64,000 bases of DNA from Tetracladium setigerum (lineage: Eukaryota > Ascomycota > Leotiomycetes > Helotiales). The stretch lies in assembly GCA_031472005.1 (NCBI GenBank), contig PZJY01000008.1, positions 2,625,841 to 2,689,840 on the forward strand, in the 5' to 3' direction. Below the pieces are notes generated by a model that worked only from the letters and a program-made list of their open reading frames with translations, was not told the DNA's origin and ran no database searches. Below are positions 23,800-34,961 of this stretch, piece after piece. Made by a program: the position numbers and the translations under genes. Positions within the stretch are counted from its first letter, which is position 1, and each line of letters opens with the position of its first letter.

Positions 23800-24222
23800 A
23801 GCTTTTCTGCTGAAGGTTTTCTTTTTCCTTCTTGGACTTGTTTGGCTGGAGTGGTGAAATGGAATGGAATGGAAGCAGAATTATGAAGCAATGACGATAC
23901 GAGGCCAGATTTTGTTGGCAACGCGGAAGGGATACCCAAGCGGACGTCAGTCTGAATTGCGGGAGAGCATGGTTTTTTAATGGAGTGTTTGGTTTTTCGA
24001 TTGCTTCATGCTTGCCTGGTTTTGGCACTTTAGTTCCAAAACATTAGAATATCACAATTCAAACGGTTGACCAGAAACTTGATTCTATCGTTTGCAATCC
24101 GTGACACTAAAATTCTTTTGTTCTCCTATTCTTGTGACTTCTGCTGTGAATCGTTGGGGAATCCGGCGCAACTCAGCCAAATATCTATGTCTATTTTTCG
24201 TCTATATGATCTTTGGACTCAT
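23800..24222. other. Convergent 3' regions
   Basis: Space between two converging genes; AT-rich, no frame of interest. Confidence 0.5.
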
Positions 24223-25160
24223 CTAATTTTCATACGACATCCTCTCCCCGTCCATACACTTCCATACCTCCTCCACAATTTCCTTCTGCCCACTCGGCGC
24301 GCCACGGACTGCCATATAGCTTCTATCATCCACGCCAATCTCCCAATCCCCGGGATTTCCGCCTACCATGATCCCTCCACTCTCAACTAGAATGCACCAC
24401 CCAGCACAAACATCCCAAGCCCAAGGCCCCCTTCCCACCACACATCTTGCACACCGGCCGCAACAGCCGTAATGTTCAAAGCCGCTGAGCCTAGGGATCG
24501 CATTGAATGCACCATTCCACCACCTTGGTCTTTGCTTGCGCCCAATCTCCTGAAAGCCTTGCATTTCAAGTCAAAGTTGGGCCCGTTTCGTTCGGTACCC
24601 CACTCCACACCTACAAGACAGGTACTCAGGTCGACCAAAGGATCTGGATCTTGCTTCAGAGGGAGCTTTTGTTTTGGTCCTCCGTTCCTGCTTAAATATG
24701 ACCCTCTCCCCTTTATGCCAGTGTACAACTCATCGGTCGTGGGATTGTAGATGACTCCCACCACTGGAACCTTCTCTACTGCAAATCCAAGCGAGATGCA
24801 GAAAGCGGGATAGCCATGAATAAAATTCGTGGTACCATCTATGGGTCGCAGATGAATGTTGGTTCGGAGGTGAGCTTTTGACCTGGATAGTAGGTTTCTT
24901 CGCCAATGAACTGGAAGGTAGGATAGGCGGCAAGGAGGCGCTCGTTGACCAACTTTTCAATTGCTTGGTCAGTTTCTGTGACGAGATCTGCGGCTGCGCT
25001 GGGTTAGCTGGGGGGGACGAAAACTATCTGGGGGAGATTAACAATTCTTTTTGGTGCTGGAGGAGAGAGTGGAGGGAGTTGCTGATAATTGCTTTCGACC
25101 TGCGTCTTGTGCAATTTCAACGAGGAGATCATGGATCTCTTGGAGGTTAATCTCTGCCAT
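24223..25160 (-). CDS. Inositol monophosphatase-family phosphatase, three apparent frameshifts
   Basis: The start at 25160 gives MAEINLQEIHDLLVEIAQDA. An intron of about 45 bases (GTTAAT...CTAACCCAG) follows before AAADLVTETDQAIEKLV. Metal-binding and catalytic motifs of the family are all present: FIGEE, CDP.IDGTTNFIHGYP, GVIYNPTTDELYTG and WAWDVCAGWCILVES. The enzyme hydrolyses a phosphomonoester (myo-inositol phosphate or a related sugar phosphate) using Mg2+. The frame is interrupted three times at short homopolymers: 25093-25095 (T3 on plus), 24843-24845 (G3, inside the DPIDGTTN motif) and 24427-24431 (C5, before WAWDVCAG). One added base at each restores a single continuous protein. Three independent losses in a gene with every catalytic motif preserved point to technical error rather than decay. 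Confidence 0.75.
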
Positions 25161-25574
25161 AATGATGGGGACGAAAGAAGGGAATGATTGATGTTGTTGT
25201 GTTTTGAGGAGGGGACGATGGTGGGGTCGATCAACTCGGAATATTGACGCAAGATGTGGATCCAGCAAACACCCTTGCTCCCCGAAATGCAATCGTCAAA
25301 GCGATCGGCCAAGAGAGTGAAACATATGCCCAAAACAATTGAAGACAATAGGTATACTGTGAGAATGAAGATCCGGACCATCTGACTGTAGAGGAAATCC
25401 ATTGAAAAACTGTAATTCGTAACCTATAAACAACATAAATGCCAACCAACGCCAAATCAATCAATATCGAATATCTTCAAGACTTTTGATCTCATATGAT
25501 ATGTACCAAGGCACCAAAGAGAACCATGCTCCATTCGCCATTGACGCTGCCACTCATCCAACCCTGCCCATATC
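25161..25574. other. Short intergenic
   Basis: Promoter of the phosphatase gene and 3' flank of the next minus-strand gene. Overlapping small frames only. Confidence 0.4.
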
Positions 25575-26282
25575 CTACATATTCTCCCTAAATAGTGATC
25601 TCCTCTCCGTTGGGCTGTCATGGTCTTTCGCTACCGGCGTCGTTGTCGTTTCAATGGGCCTTGGGCTGACACCTCGCAGGCTGACATTGCTTGGTTCTGC
25701 GGAATCGTCGAAGGGATTGGCAGGTCTCCTGCCCATCTCCTCGTCGTATCTTCGATCCAATCCTGCTTGACTTCCCCCGATGTAAGGCTCCGGCTCTCTG
25801 CTTCGGCTTCTTCCTCTCTCCTCGCCATATCCTGGAGGTCCGCCTGCGGGAGGAAGGCCACCTCTTCCACCGTGAAGTCCTAATTCTTGCTCCTCATAGT
25901 ATCCTCCTGGGCCATATGCATCCGCCTCTGTACCAACACGGGCATCCCAAGCATCATCAGGGTCTAAAGGCCCATGTCCCCGATTTCCTCCCCTCACATT
26001 GCTGCTCAAAGGCTCCTCATAAGCTCCGCCAGCCGACCTCTTGTTGCGATTCTTGAGTGCGCCGAGTTTCGAAGAAAACCATCCACCGATCCCTCCTTGG
26101 CTAGAACCTGATGCGCCATATCTATCCGAGCTTTTGAATGGATTGTAGGATGCGAGTGTAGGTTGGGGAAGACCGAGCCGTCTGGCGCGGAGGTGTGTAT
26201 AGATGATCCAACCTGCTCCCCCAAAGAAGACAACGACCGCGACAATAATGAAAAATGCGCCGAGACCTGAAACCGCCGCCAT
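25575..26282 (-). CDS. Small single-pass membrane protein of unknown function, 235 aa
   Basis: Intact single-exon frame. Residues 7-27 form one transmembrane helix (LGAFFIIVAVVVFFGGAGWI) at the N-terminus, followed by a basic cytosolic stop (HLRARRLGLPQP). The remaining 190 residues are disordered, with Gly/Pro/Arg/Ser-rich repeats (GGPPGYGEERGRSRSREPEP) and a NPF motif (RRPANPFDDS). The layout resembles a conserved class of fungal membrane-anchored disordered proteins. No enzymatic motif is visible. Confidence 0.7.
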   Translation of the reverse strand: MAAVSGLGAFFIIVAVVVFFGGAGWIIYTHLRARRLGLPQPTLASYNPFKSSDRYGASGSSQGGIGGWFSSKLGALKNRNKRSAGGAYEEPLSSNVRGGNRGHGPLDPDDAWDARVGTEADAYGPGGYYEEQELGLHGGRGGLPPAGGPPGYGEERGRSRSREPEPYIGGSQAGLDRRYDEEMGRRPANPFDDSAEPSNVSLRGVSPRPIETTTTPVAKDHDSPTERRSLFRENM

Positions 26283-26756
26283 TGCAAAGGATTATTCTAG
26301 GCGATTGAGGAATAGACGTCGATGAGGGCGGAAAAGGGAGAAGAAATGCTGTAGCAATTCTGCGGATAGCTGTTGGGTGAGCTTGTGCTGATGATGCTGA
26401 CGGAAGTGATGGGAACTACCAGCTCCGTCATTTAGCCGGAACACACGTGACTTAGCCATCGTCTGGTATAGAATAACATTATTGAGATCATTAAGATTAG
26501 AACAACAAATTTGTTTGGATCATCTCAATCTTTTTGTTTTTATGAATAATCAGGTCTATTTGCTAAGCAACGTAAACACTTTCGATTCACGGGATGATTG
26601 CGGCATACCAATACCAATGTCATATTAATTTTGATACCAAGACTGACAAGCTCATCAACCATACCTATCATATACCAATCTCTCAACGCAACAGTAATCT
26701 ACATGATTTTATGACAAGTAGACACCCTTTACATGAACTCATTTCCTTCTCAGTTC
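26283..26756. other. Intergenic, no gene seen
   Basis: Promoter side of the 235-aa protein gene, then AT-rich DNA leading to the esterase relic. No frame of interest. Confidence 0.4.
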
Positions 26757-27401
26757 TCACAACCCTAACCCACCCCCACTAGCATACCTACATCTTGCCC
26801 ACTGATCCGCTGGCACGCTCTCCGTCTTCGTCTTCTTAGACTCAAAAACCATCCTCCTCAAACTCTTCCGATCAAATCTCTTCCACTATGGCGTCCCCTT
26901 CAGCCGATACTTATTCGGGTTGCGACTCCTGATGAACAAAGTCCAATATCTCCTTAGTATGGGCCGAACATGCACGTTCGTTCCGTTCGCATCATATGAT
27001 CGGCGAATGGTGGAAGGGTTCAACGTCGTGTTCTCTACCCCCAGAGTAGAACGGATTTTATGTTGTAGGAAACTCATAGGCCGGAGGCTTCTGTGGTTGG
27101 GTTGATCACGTTGTAAATATTTCATTTTGGGTCCATCAATATGCTTCGATCTTGAGCGAACAATGGTTGAAGGATTCTGATCTTACCAATAAAGGCAATT
27201 ATTTTGCACGCCTTCCTCGTCGTAAGCACTGCTCATGGCAATACCAGGACAACTGTAGCGAATCTCCCCAAAAGCATTTGCGGCCGCACGCCAGTATTCG
27301 CCACTGTCCGAAAACTGTTCTGCTTTTGGCCAGGAACGATCGATGATAGCAAGTTGAGCGGCTGTGAGTTTAATAAACTGATTTCGGAGGTAACCTAACA
27401 T
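26757..27401 (-). pseudogene. C-terminal relic of a type-B carboxylesterase
   Basis: Read on the minus strand, 27401 to about 27190 gives LTAAQLAIIDRSWPKAEQFS, SGEYWRAAANAFGEIRYSCP and GIAMSSAYDEE, which match the region before the C-terminus of fungal type-B carboxylesterases. Further down come NGTNVHVRPILRRYWTLFIR, NPNKYRLKGTP, then WKRFDRKSLRRMVFESKKTK and VPADQWARC, the typical esterase ending. The copy is broken: a stop after NNCLYW, frame changes around 27060-27120 and TAG between KGTP and WKRF (near 26885). The catalytic Ser region is absent here. The matching N-terminal part lies at 30551-30892, same strand and order. Confidence 0.6.
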
Positions 27402-28138
27402 AACTTTGCTGTACCTTTGTCTTAAGGTCAGTTAGTCAGCTCGCCGCTTCTACTTGGGCGCTAATTAACCTCGGCTTACCTTCTTCTTACTTAACTTACC
27501 TAAGTAGCTTAAGCAGCCCTTAAGTAATCGAAATATTATATATCACGGACTCTATACACTCACTAAGAGAGGGGTTGACGTTGGAGAGCCACCCCTGTTG
27601 TATAGCCCCTGATACTGTAGCGTGAACGGGTGGCTGTCAGTCCAAGGGATAAGGCGAGAATTATATTTCAGGCTGAATAGGAAAACCAATTCATCCGAGC
27701 AGTAGTGCACTGGGTAAAGGCACCTCCACATTGTTTCCAACATCCCGCCCCCGCATTCTTTGGGATGAGACTTTGCTTTGCCCAAACCCAGCAGATTGGC
27801 ACATTTGAGTGGCTTCCGGTTGGATTGAGGTTTATAATAATAGACATTTCCATCATTCTCAACGGCGGCTTCTCGGTCAACTATTCAGCCTAAAGTTTCA
27901 GAAAGAAGTTGCTGCCGCGCCAATCACTTTACCGACATATCATCCAGGTCTTTCTGATCATCTATCTGTGCGGGGCTATTCAACTTGTCATGAATTTTGG
28001 ACTCCAAGTGAATCTATAGAAAGCCCGAGGGTTTCTGTAAAATTTTACTTTCCACATTATTGATTCTAAAATTCTTACAACCTTCTCTCTACCCTCAACG
28101 GAACCCATTTGTCAGGTGGAATCATCTGCAAACTCAGC
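27402..28138. other. AT-rich spacer and transporter promoter
   Basis: 27402-27545 is rich in TTAA/CTTA words with few CA/TG steps (RIP-like). 27550-28138 is the upstream region of the sugar porter. No esterase middle section (GXSXG region) was found here. Confidence 0.4.
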
Positions 28139-30138
28139 ATGGTTGCTGCCAATGCCCAAGCCGGCATCTACGATGCAGCATTACTTCGTCGCCAAGCTCT
28201 CATGGGCTCAAGCGGACCCAGAGCACTTCTCAAAAACTTCAGGGTTTTTTGCATTGCTCTATTCGCTTGCATTGGAGGACTTCTCTATGGTAAACAGAAA
28301 TCTCAGAAGGCTGCAAATAAGTTTCGCTAACGTACTTTACACAGGATACAATCAAGGAGTCTTCTCGGGAATCCTGACTATGCCAGCATTCCAAGCTCAC
28401 ATGGGGGACTACACCATCAACCAATCCAAGAAAGGATGGCTGACTGCTATTCTTGAACTTGGTGCTTGGGTCGGTACTCTCCTTTCTGGATTCATGGCCG
28501 AGACCGCGTCGAGAAAATATAGCATTTTGATCTCGACGGGGGTTTTCATCATCGGTGTTGTTGTTCAGTCGACTGCTATGTCAGCTGGTGCAAACGCTAT
28601 TCTTGGCGGTCGTTTCGTGACGTGAGTTTGGACTCTTCAGTGTGATGAATTGAGGATGCTGACCAAAATCATAGTGGAATGGGAGTTGGAGCACTCTCCG
28701 CAATCATTCCCATGTACAATGCTGAAGCAGCACCGCCTGAAGTCCGCGGCTCGCTTATTGCTCTCCAACAACTAGCCATCTGTTTTGGCATCATGATCTC
28801 GTTCTGGATCAACTACGGAACCCACTACATCGGCGGAACAGGGCCCACTCAATCCGAAGCGGCTTGGCTCGTTCCCATCTGCCTCCAACTCTTCCCGGCT
28901 GTCATCCTCTTCATCGGTATAATCTTCATGCCCTTCTCCCCGCGATGGCTCGTGCATCACAATCGCGAAACTGAAGCGCGCAAAGTCCTCGCTAGCCTCC
29001 GAGATCTCCCTCAAGACCACGAACTAGTCGAGTTGGAGTTTCTGGAGATTAAGGCGCAATCATTTTTTGAGAAGCGAACTGTTGCTGAGCGTTGGCCTGG
29101 TCTGAGTGAACCTACCACTTGGAATGTGTTCAAGTTACAGTTCGTAGCGATTGGTTCGCTATTCCGGACAAAGGCCATGTTTAAGCGCGTTATTGTTGCG
29201 ACAGTGACTATGTTCTTTCAGCAGTGGACTGGTATCAATGCAATTTTATATGTGAGTATATCTATCACGTGATCGTGGTGCCATGTCAACACTAACTCTA
29301 CCACTCATCCCAGTATGCACCAACAATCTTCACATCTCTTGGGCTAGGCTCAAATACCATCTCCCTCCTCGCAACCGGCGTGGTAGGTATCGCCATGTTC
29401 CTCGCCACCATCCCAGCAGTCCTCTACATCGACAAGCTAGGCCGCAAACCCGTACTCACTATTGGCGCGCTCGGCATGGGCACGTGTCACATCATCATCG
29501 CGGTCATCGTCTCAAAGAACAGAGATAGCTGGGAGAGTCACAAGGCAGCTGGATGGGCCGCTGTGGCCATGGTTTGGCTGTTCGTCGTGCATTTCGGGTA
29601 TAGTTGGGGTCCTTGTGCGTGGATTCTCGTAGCCGAGATTTGGCCTCTGTCGAGTCGGCCGTATGGTATCGCGCTGGGTGCGAGTTCAAATTGGATGAAC
29701 AATTTCATTGTTGGTCAAGTAAGAGAGCTATTTAGTTTCTTTCGTGCTTACTTCGCACTTTCCATCATCTCCCCTTGATATGCTTGCTCAATGTCTAATG
29801 ATATCTTGTTATTATAGGTCACCCCAGACATGATCGAAAGTATCTCCTACGGCACCTACCTCATCTTCGGCATCCTCACGTTCCTAGGTGCGGCATTCGT
29901 CTGGTTTTACGTCCCCGAGACTAAACGCCTCACGCTCGAGGAGATGGACGTGATCTTCGGCAGCGAAGGCACAGCCCAAGCGGACTTTGAACGCATGGAT
30001 GAGATCAACAGGGAGATTGGCTTGGATGTTTTGCTGAGGAATGCCGAGAGCGCTCATCATGGTAAGAATGATGGTCATAAACTTTCGACGGGGAAGGAGA
30101 AGGTTGTCGAACATCAGGAGAAGGGTCAGCTTTTGTGA
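28139..30138 (+). CDS. MFS sugar porter, 576 aa
   Basis: Exons 28139-28289, 28345-28621, 28675-29251, 29314-29718 and 29818-30138; all phases agree and the frame is intact. Twelve hydrophobic segments are visible. Sugar-porter signatures are present: GYNQGVFSGILTMPAF after TM1, GMGVGALSAIIPMYNAEAAP with EVRG, PFSPRWLV at the start of the central loop, QQWTGINAILY (TM7), DKLGRKP, EIWPLSSRPYG and the closing VPETKRLTLEEMD. It should import a hexose, disaccharide or polyol at the plasma membrane; the substrate is not decided by these motifs. The gene sits between two pieces of a decayed carboxylesterase on the opposite strand. Confidence 0.9.
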
Positions 30139-30550
30139 AGGAATTCTACACAAGGTAGCAAAGCGTTGGAAGTGAGTGTAATATTGCTGCTGTTGCGAGG
30201 GTTCTGATGTACCTAAACGGTGGAATGACTGCACACATAGGAAAGATTGACACAAAGTCCATAAAATCTTGAGGGGAATTTAAGTCAGTTGAGAACGCCT
30301 TAATAAGCTCTGCTTATAAGATTATAACCTTGCGGTCCGAGAGAATATATAAATAGGACGTGCAACAAAAAGCCCCACTAATACCCAGCATTAGTCAATC
30401 GGTCGTCATTGGAATGGCTAGAATGGTCAGAATTGAATACCTGGAACACCAATGATCAGAATACCTGAAATAGCTAGAATCGAATAGCTGGAATGGCCAA
30501 CTTTTAGATGTCAGAATCAAGTTCTTCAATACAGGGAAGGGACTACAAAC
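30139..30550. other. Transporter 3' flank with degenerate minisatellite
   Basis: Follows the transporter stop. A degenerate repeat begins near 30410 (see the separate repeat entry). No frame of interest. Confidence 0.4.
30412..30500. repeat. Degenerate short tandem repeat (GAATRGCTRGAATGG-like)
   Basis: Successive variants of GAATGGCTAGAATGG, GAATACCTGGAA, GAATACCTGAAATAGC and GAATAGCTGGAATGG make a minisatellite-like tract of about 90 bases beside the esterase relic. Confidence 0.5.
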
Positions 30551-30892
30551 CTTTGAAATATGCTCCTGCACCTACTGAAACACTTTTCTCTGATTATCAT
30601 TGCCAACATTCAGATCTCCATCATCGATAATTTCTTTGCTGGTTAGAAATCCATATAAGCTCACGCGATAATTAAATGTTACAATGACGACTTCATCCCC
30701 CGAGGCTTTGATGATTATAGTAGGATCCCCTGTTTATATTAGAACAAGCCCCTGTTTATATTAGAACAAGCCCCTGTTTATATTAGACCAAGCCGAGAAC
30801 GGTATAGTGCGAAAGTCTTACAGCGTGCGTTACCAACTCGGTTGAAGCCACCTCCTTGAAAAAAGATCCAGACCGGGAGCTGCTTCTTCCAA
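30551..30892 (-). pseudogene. N-terminal relic of a type-B carboxylesterase
   Basis: Minus-strand reading gives WKKQLPVWIFFQGGGFNRVG (the oxyanion-hole GGGF block), then after a triplicated 22-bp unit IIKASGDEVVIVTFNYRVSL and YGFLTSKEII, followed by NVGNDNQRKVFQ, a TAG and VQEHISK. These are consecutive conserved blocks of type-B carboxylesterases/lipases (NYRxxxxGFL, NxGLxDQRxALxWVQxxI). Stops and the inserted triplication show it is dead. The GXSXG nucleophile block that should follow is missing; sequence below 30550 becomes a minisatellite. Confidence 0.65.
30727..30792. repeat. Three perfect or near-perfect 22-bp tandem units
   Basis: CCCCTGTTTATATTAGAACAAG occurs at 30727, 30749 and 30771 (the third has one change, GACC for GAAC). 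It lies inside the esterase N-terminal relic, so it arose by local triplication of relic DNA. Confidence 0.9.
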
Positions 30893-31140
30893 ATATTTTA
30901 ATTATGGTTAGCGTCACTATGTCTGTCACAAGGCTTCTTTTGTTGCAAGTTAGGTGATGTTGAAGGAAGGAGGCAAGAAAATCACGTGATAAATAATTCA
31001 ATACATTCTGTGTTCGCAGGGAGCGTCTTGGCATCTTGATATCCCGTTTGCACACCAAAACGTGCCCAGCCTGATTCCCTAATCTTAACCTCAAGTTCAA
31101 AACGCTCATCGAAATACGACAAAATACTAGCTCTGCTAGT

Positions 31141-34100
31141 ATGGAGGTGTTTATGCGGGATGTACCCTCGCAAGTCAACGACAAGAGCCTCAGAAATGCT
31201 CTCCAAACGGCCATGGCCAGCCTCTCGATCAACATATACCACTGCCAGAAACAGCCCCAGAAACGATACGCATTGCTAACATTTCTCAAAGCCGAAGACG
31301 GGGAGAGGTTTCTTCGTAACTATGGTCAGGTCAAGCCTCACGTCATGGTTGACGACTCTGCTAAAATTCGTGTCATGGGAACACCCGTTTACTGTTCTTT
31401 GAGTAACAACCAAGTCAACGCATATTTACTAAGGAGCCTGGCAAAGGAGGAGAAAGAATGGCTAGCTCAGGCAAAGAGTACTCAGCCAGCAAAGCTACTT
31501 CCAGGAACGGCACCGAAGCCAATGAAAAGCAAGCAGACGATGCAGACCTCGCCCAGAACATTCAATTGCTCGTCTCTCTCGTGTGGAATATGGGCCTATG
31601 TGGGATATGATGTTTGCTTTGTGCCGCATTTCAAGCTGAGTGGTGATGGCGAAGCAAAATTTGGTACGAGGAGCTTGACTTTGACGATGAGATCTGGCCG
31701 CCGAATCGACTTTTTATACTCGAGTGTCGTGAGTATTACCACCGAAGACGCACCCAATCCCTCGATCACGCTTGCACTCTGGGAAGCACCTAAAATGTAC
31801 GAAACACAGCTTTTGTTCAATCTCAAACAATCAATGGCGGGCCTGAGTGTTAGTGGGCAGAGCTCTTCTCAAAGACGAAGGGTGGGATCTTTTAGCAAGG
31901 AGCATGAAGTGGTCGCAGGTTCTTGTTTAGTGTACCGCATTGCCCTAGCAGATGACTCTAGCGAAGTACGAGTGCATCTGCAAGCTCTTCAAAAGGCTTC
32001 AGGCATTCCGTCCATGGTGCATCAACAAACGAGGATTGTTCAACCGCAAAAGCCATTTTCAAGTGAAAAGTCAAGACTCAATGCAAGCTTGACAAGTACG
32101 ACAGCCCAGAAAATTCCATGGACTTTGAAATTCCAACTTCAGCGCCTCTCTATGAACGGGACTTTGACACCTACTCAAATTTTGTCACTTCTACCCGAGG
32201 TGACAAAGATCTTCTCACGCTCTGGACTAGCCGTGGCCTGCTCGGCGGTTAGGAAGTTAGGCAATCGAATCCCATTCCCTGGGCTGGAGACGGATGCGAA
32301 GGAATTTGACCTCAACACGCTCGTTCACCAGCTGAAAAGTAATGAAGATCTCGCTCGAAGGGAGGGGGCGCTTTCCCCTGAGCATGAGAGCAAGGAATTT
32401 GCTATGATACATCGGATTACTGTGACGCCAGCAGGATTCTATCTATACGGACCCGAACCCGAACCCACAAATAGGGTTCTTCGAAAATATCCAAAGCATC
32501 GTGATTTTTTCTTGCGTGTGCAATTCTCAGATGAAGACGGAGAGCCGGTCCGATTTAACCCTCGAGTATTGAATGAATCTATATTTAATGGGAGATTTAC
32601 GCAAGTCCTCAAAAATGGTTTTACTATCGTTGGCCGCAAGTTTGACTTCCTCGGGTTCTCTCATTCATCTTTGCGAGCGCAATCTTGCTGGTTTATGGCA
32701 CCTTTCGCCCAAGATGGCAGTCTTCTCTACGATCGCATGTTGATACAGCAGCTTGGTGACTTTACAAAAATTCGTTGTCCGGCAAAGTGCGCTGCAAGAA
32801 TTGGGCAGGCGTTTTCAGAGACGCCAATCGCTGTCACCCTACGGGAAGGTGTTGTGAAAGAAATGGAAGACATAACACGCGGAGAACGAGTTTTCAGCGA
32901 TGGAGTTGGTACTATGTCTAGATTGGTGATGCATCAAATATGGAAAGAACTCCCTGAGATAGGAAAGTCAAGGCCAACTTGCTTTCAAATTCGATGTCAG
33001 GGTACGTGGAGATTAAACTTCGTTTTTTCAAGCCTTCCTGATATGCTGGGATCTATCATTCGATTTAATTATATCAATATAGATTTGGAGATTTATTGAC
33101 ATGATTTGATTAGGAGCCAAGGGAATGCTGTCGCTTGACAGCCGCCTCTCTGGAGAGCAAGTTTTCCTGAGGCCTTCGATGATCAAGTTCGAAGGATACG
33201 GATCTATGGACATTGAAATCTGTGGCGCATCTTACAAGCCTCTTCCTATGTTTCTCAATCGACAAACGATCAAAATTATGGAAGATATAGGTGTTGAGGA
33301 TTCATTCTTCCTTGGTCTTCAGTCTCAAGAAATCGAGCGACTGAGGAAGATCACAACAAGCGCGGCAAATGCCGCCAAATTTTTGTCCTCACAGTCTATT
33401 GGCGATCGCTGCCATTTGCCATGGTTCATCAAAAGATTACACGCTCTTAACATCGAATTTCGATCCGATAGATTTTTGTGCGATGTACTAGAGATGGCTG
33501 TTCTGATGGAAGTGAAGACTCTGAAACATCGCGCAAGGTACCCTGTTCCAAATGGGCTTACTCTGTACGGGATTATGGACGAGACTGGCATTCTCGAAGA
33601 AAACCAGATCTTTTGCATTTTTCAAAGCAAAGAGGGCGCCAGAAAAGTAATCACGAAAAAGAATGTATTGGTTACCCGGGCACCAGCATTGCATCCTGGA
33701 GATATCCAGCTTGTGGACGCCGTCAACGTACCTAAAGACTCGCCACTTTTGCAACTAACAAACTGTATCTGTTTCAGCCAGAAGGGAGATCGAGATTTGC
33801 CAAGTAAATTGAGCGGGGGCGACCTTGATGGAGATCTTTACAATATCATTTGGGACTCCGCTTGTCGGCCGAAGCAGTCTTGTCTTCCTGCTGAATATCC
33901 GAGACAACCACCAATGGATATTGGCCGGAAGGTGGAGAGAGATGACATGACGGATTTCTTTGTGCAATTTATGGAAACTGATCAACTTGGGCGCATCGCT
34001 ACCTCACATCAAGTGCTTGCAGACCAGAGAGCGGAAGGAACCTTGGATCCAAGTTGTAAACTTCTGGCAGAGATGCATTCTACAGCAGTTGATTTCTCTA

Positions 34101-34961
34101 AAACTGGTATTCCGGTAAGTTTAAATCATATATCAACATCCAAACATATCTTAACACGAGACAGGTTGATATGAAGCGAATGCCAAAGTTCTCCCCAATC
34201 CGCCCCGACTTTATGTCTCTAAGCCAAAAAATCAAAATCGAGACAAAGGAAGGACTTTTACTGGAAGCTGCTTCTACAAAATCCCAAGACGAGAACGATG
34301 ACGATGATGATTTCACGCCATATCGATATTACGAAAGCGAAAAAATCCTTGGGAAGCTCTACCGAGCCATCGACGAGCATGAAGTATTCAGCGAAACCAA
34401 GAAGCATCGAATGCTCTCCAGTTACAATGTTACTATACTCAATCAGTTGTGGGCTTATATAACGAACAGATGCCGATCTGTTAACTGGAGACAGCATCTT
34501 GCCTGGGCTCAAGATATCCGGGATATGTGCGAACCTTCAATTGAATTTTTATTTTCAGAACTTCGAGGCTAACATTTTAAAGGTATGAAAACTGTCTTCG
34601 TATCATTATGACAAGCTACAGTGATCACCCGTCTCGTCCCATCTCGGAACTCGAAGCCTTCATTGGAAACATCCTCAGAGCAAGTGGTTCTCAATCAAAG
34701 AAGCAGCGCGACCTGTCTGTCACGATGAAAGAGGCCTATGATCGCGATACATCATTTATCGTGTCTTGTATCATTGACGACGAAGGCGAGCATTCCGCTG
34801 ATGCTCTTGCTCGAAGTATAGCTTGTTTTGCAGTAGGGTTGGCCTGTTTGGATGAAGGCAAGGCCACCGAGTCAATGGTTAGACGAAATGAGACTTTGGT
34901 TAGCTTTGGGTATACTGCTGCTGCTGTTTGCTTAAGGGAGTTGGATGGGAATTTAGATTGA
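31141..34961 (+). CDS. RNA-dependent RNA polymerase (RNA-silencing type), C-terminal join unresolved
   Basis: Exons 31141-33001 and 33114-34114, then 34165 onward. Residues 1-65 look like an RRM (MEVFMRDVPSQVNDKSLRNA, RYALLTFLKAEDGERFL). The eukaryotic RdRP core follows, with RVQFSDEDGEPVRFNPRVLN, ETPIAVTLREG, LSLDSRLSGEQVFLRPSMIK, HPGDIQLVDAV and the catalytic DxDGD loop LSGGDLDGDLYNIIWD (about residue 857). The enzyme makes dsRNA from aberrant transcripts for quelling-type silencing. The frame from the third exon stops at 34572, but the family tail continues in another frame (34608-34961: HPSRPISELEAFIGNIL, SIACFAVGLACLDEG). A short intron with donor at 34583 is likely, but it does not fix the frame, so one indel near 34548-34560 is suspected. 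Confidence 0.85.

Noticed and set aside
24730..24960. Separate small gene on the minus strand
   Set aside because: It is the shifted reading of the inositol monophosphatase body between two frame breaks.
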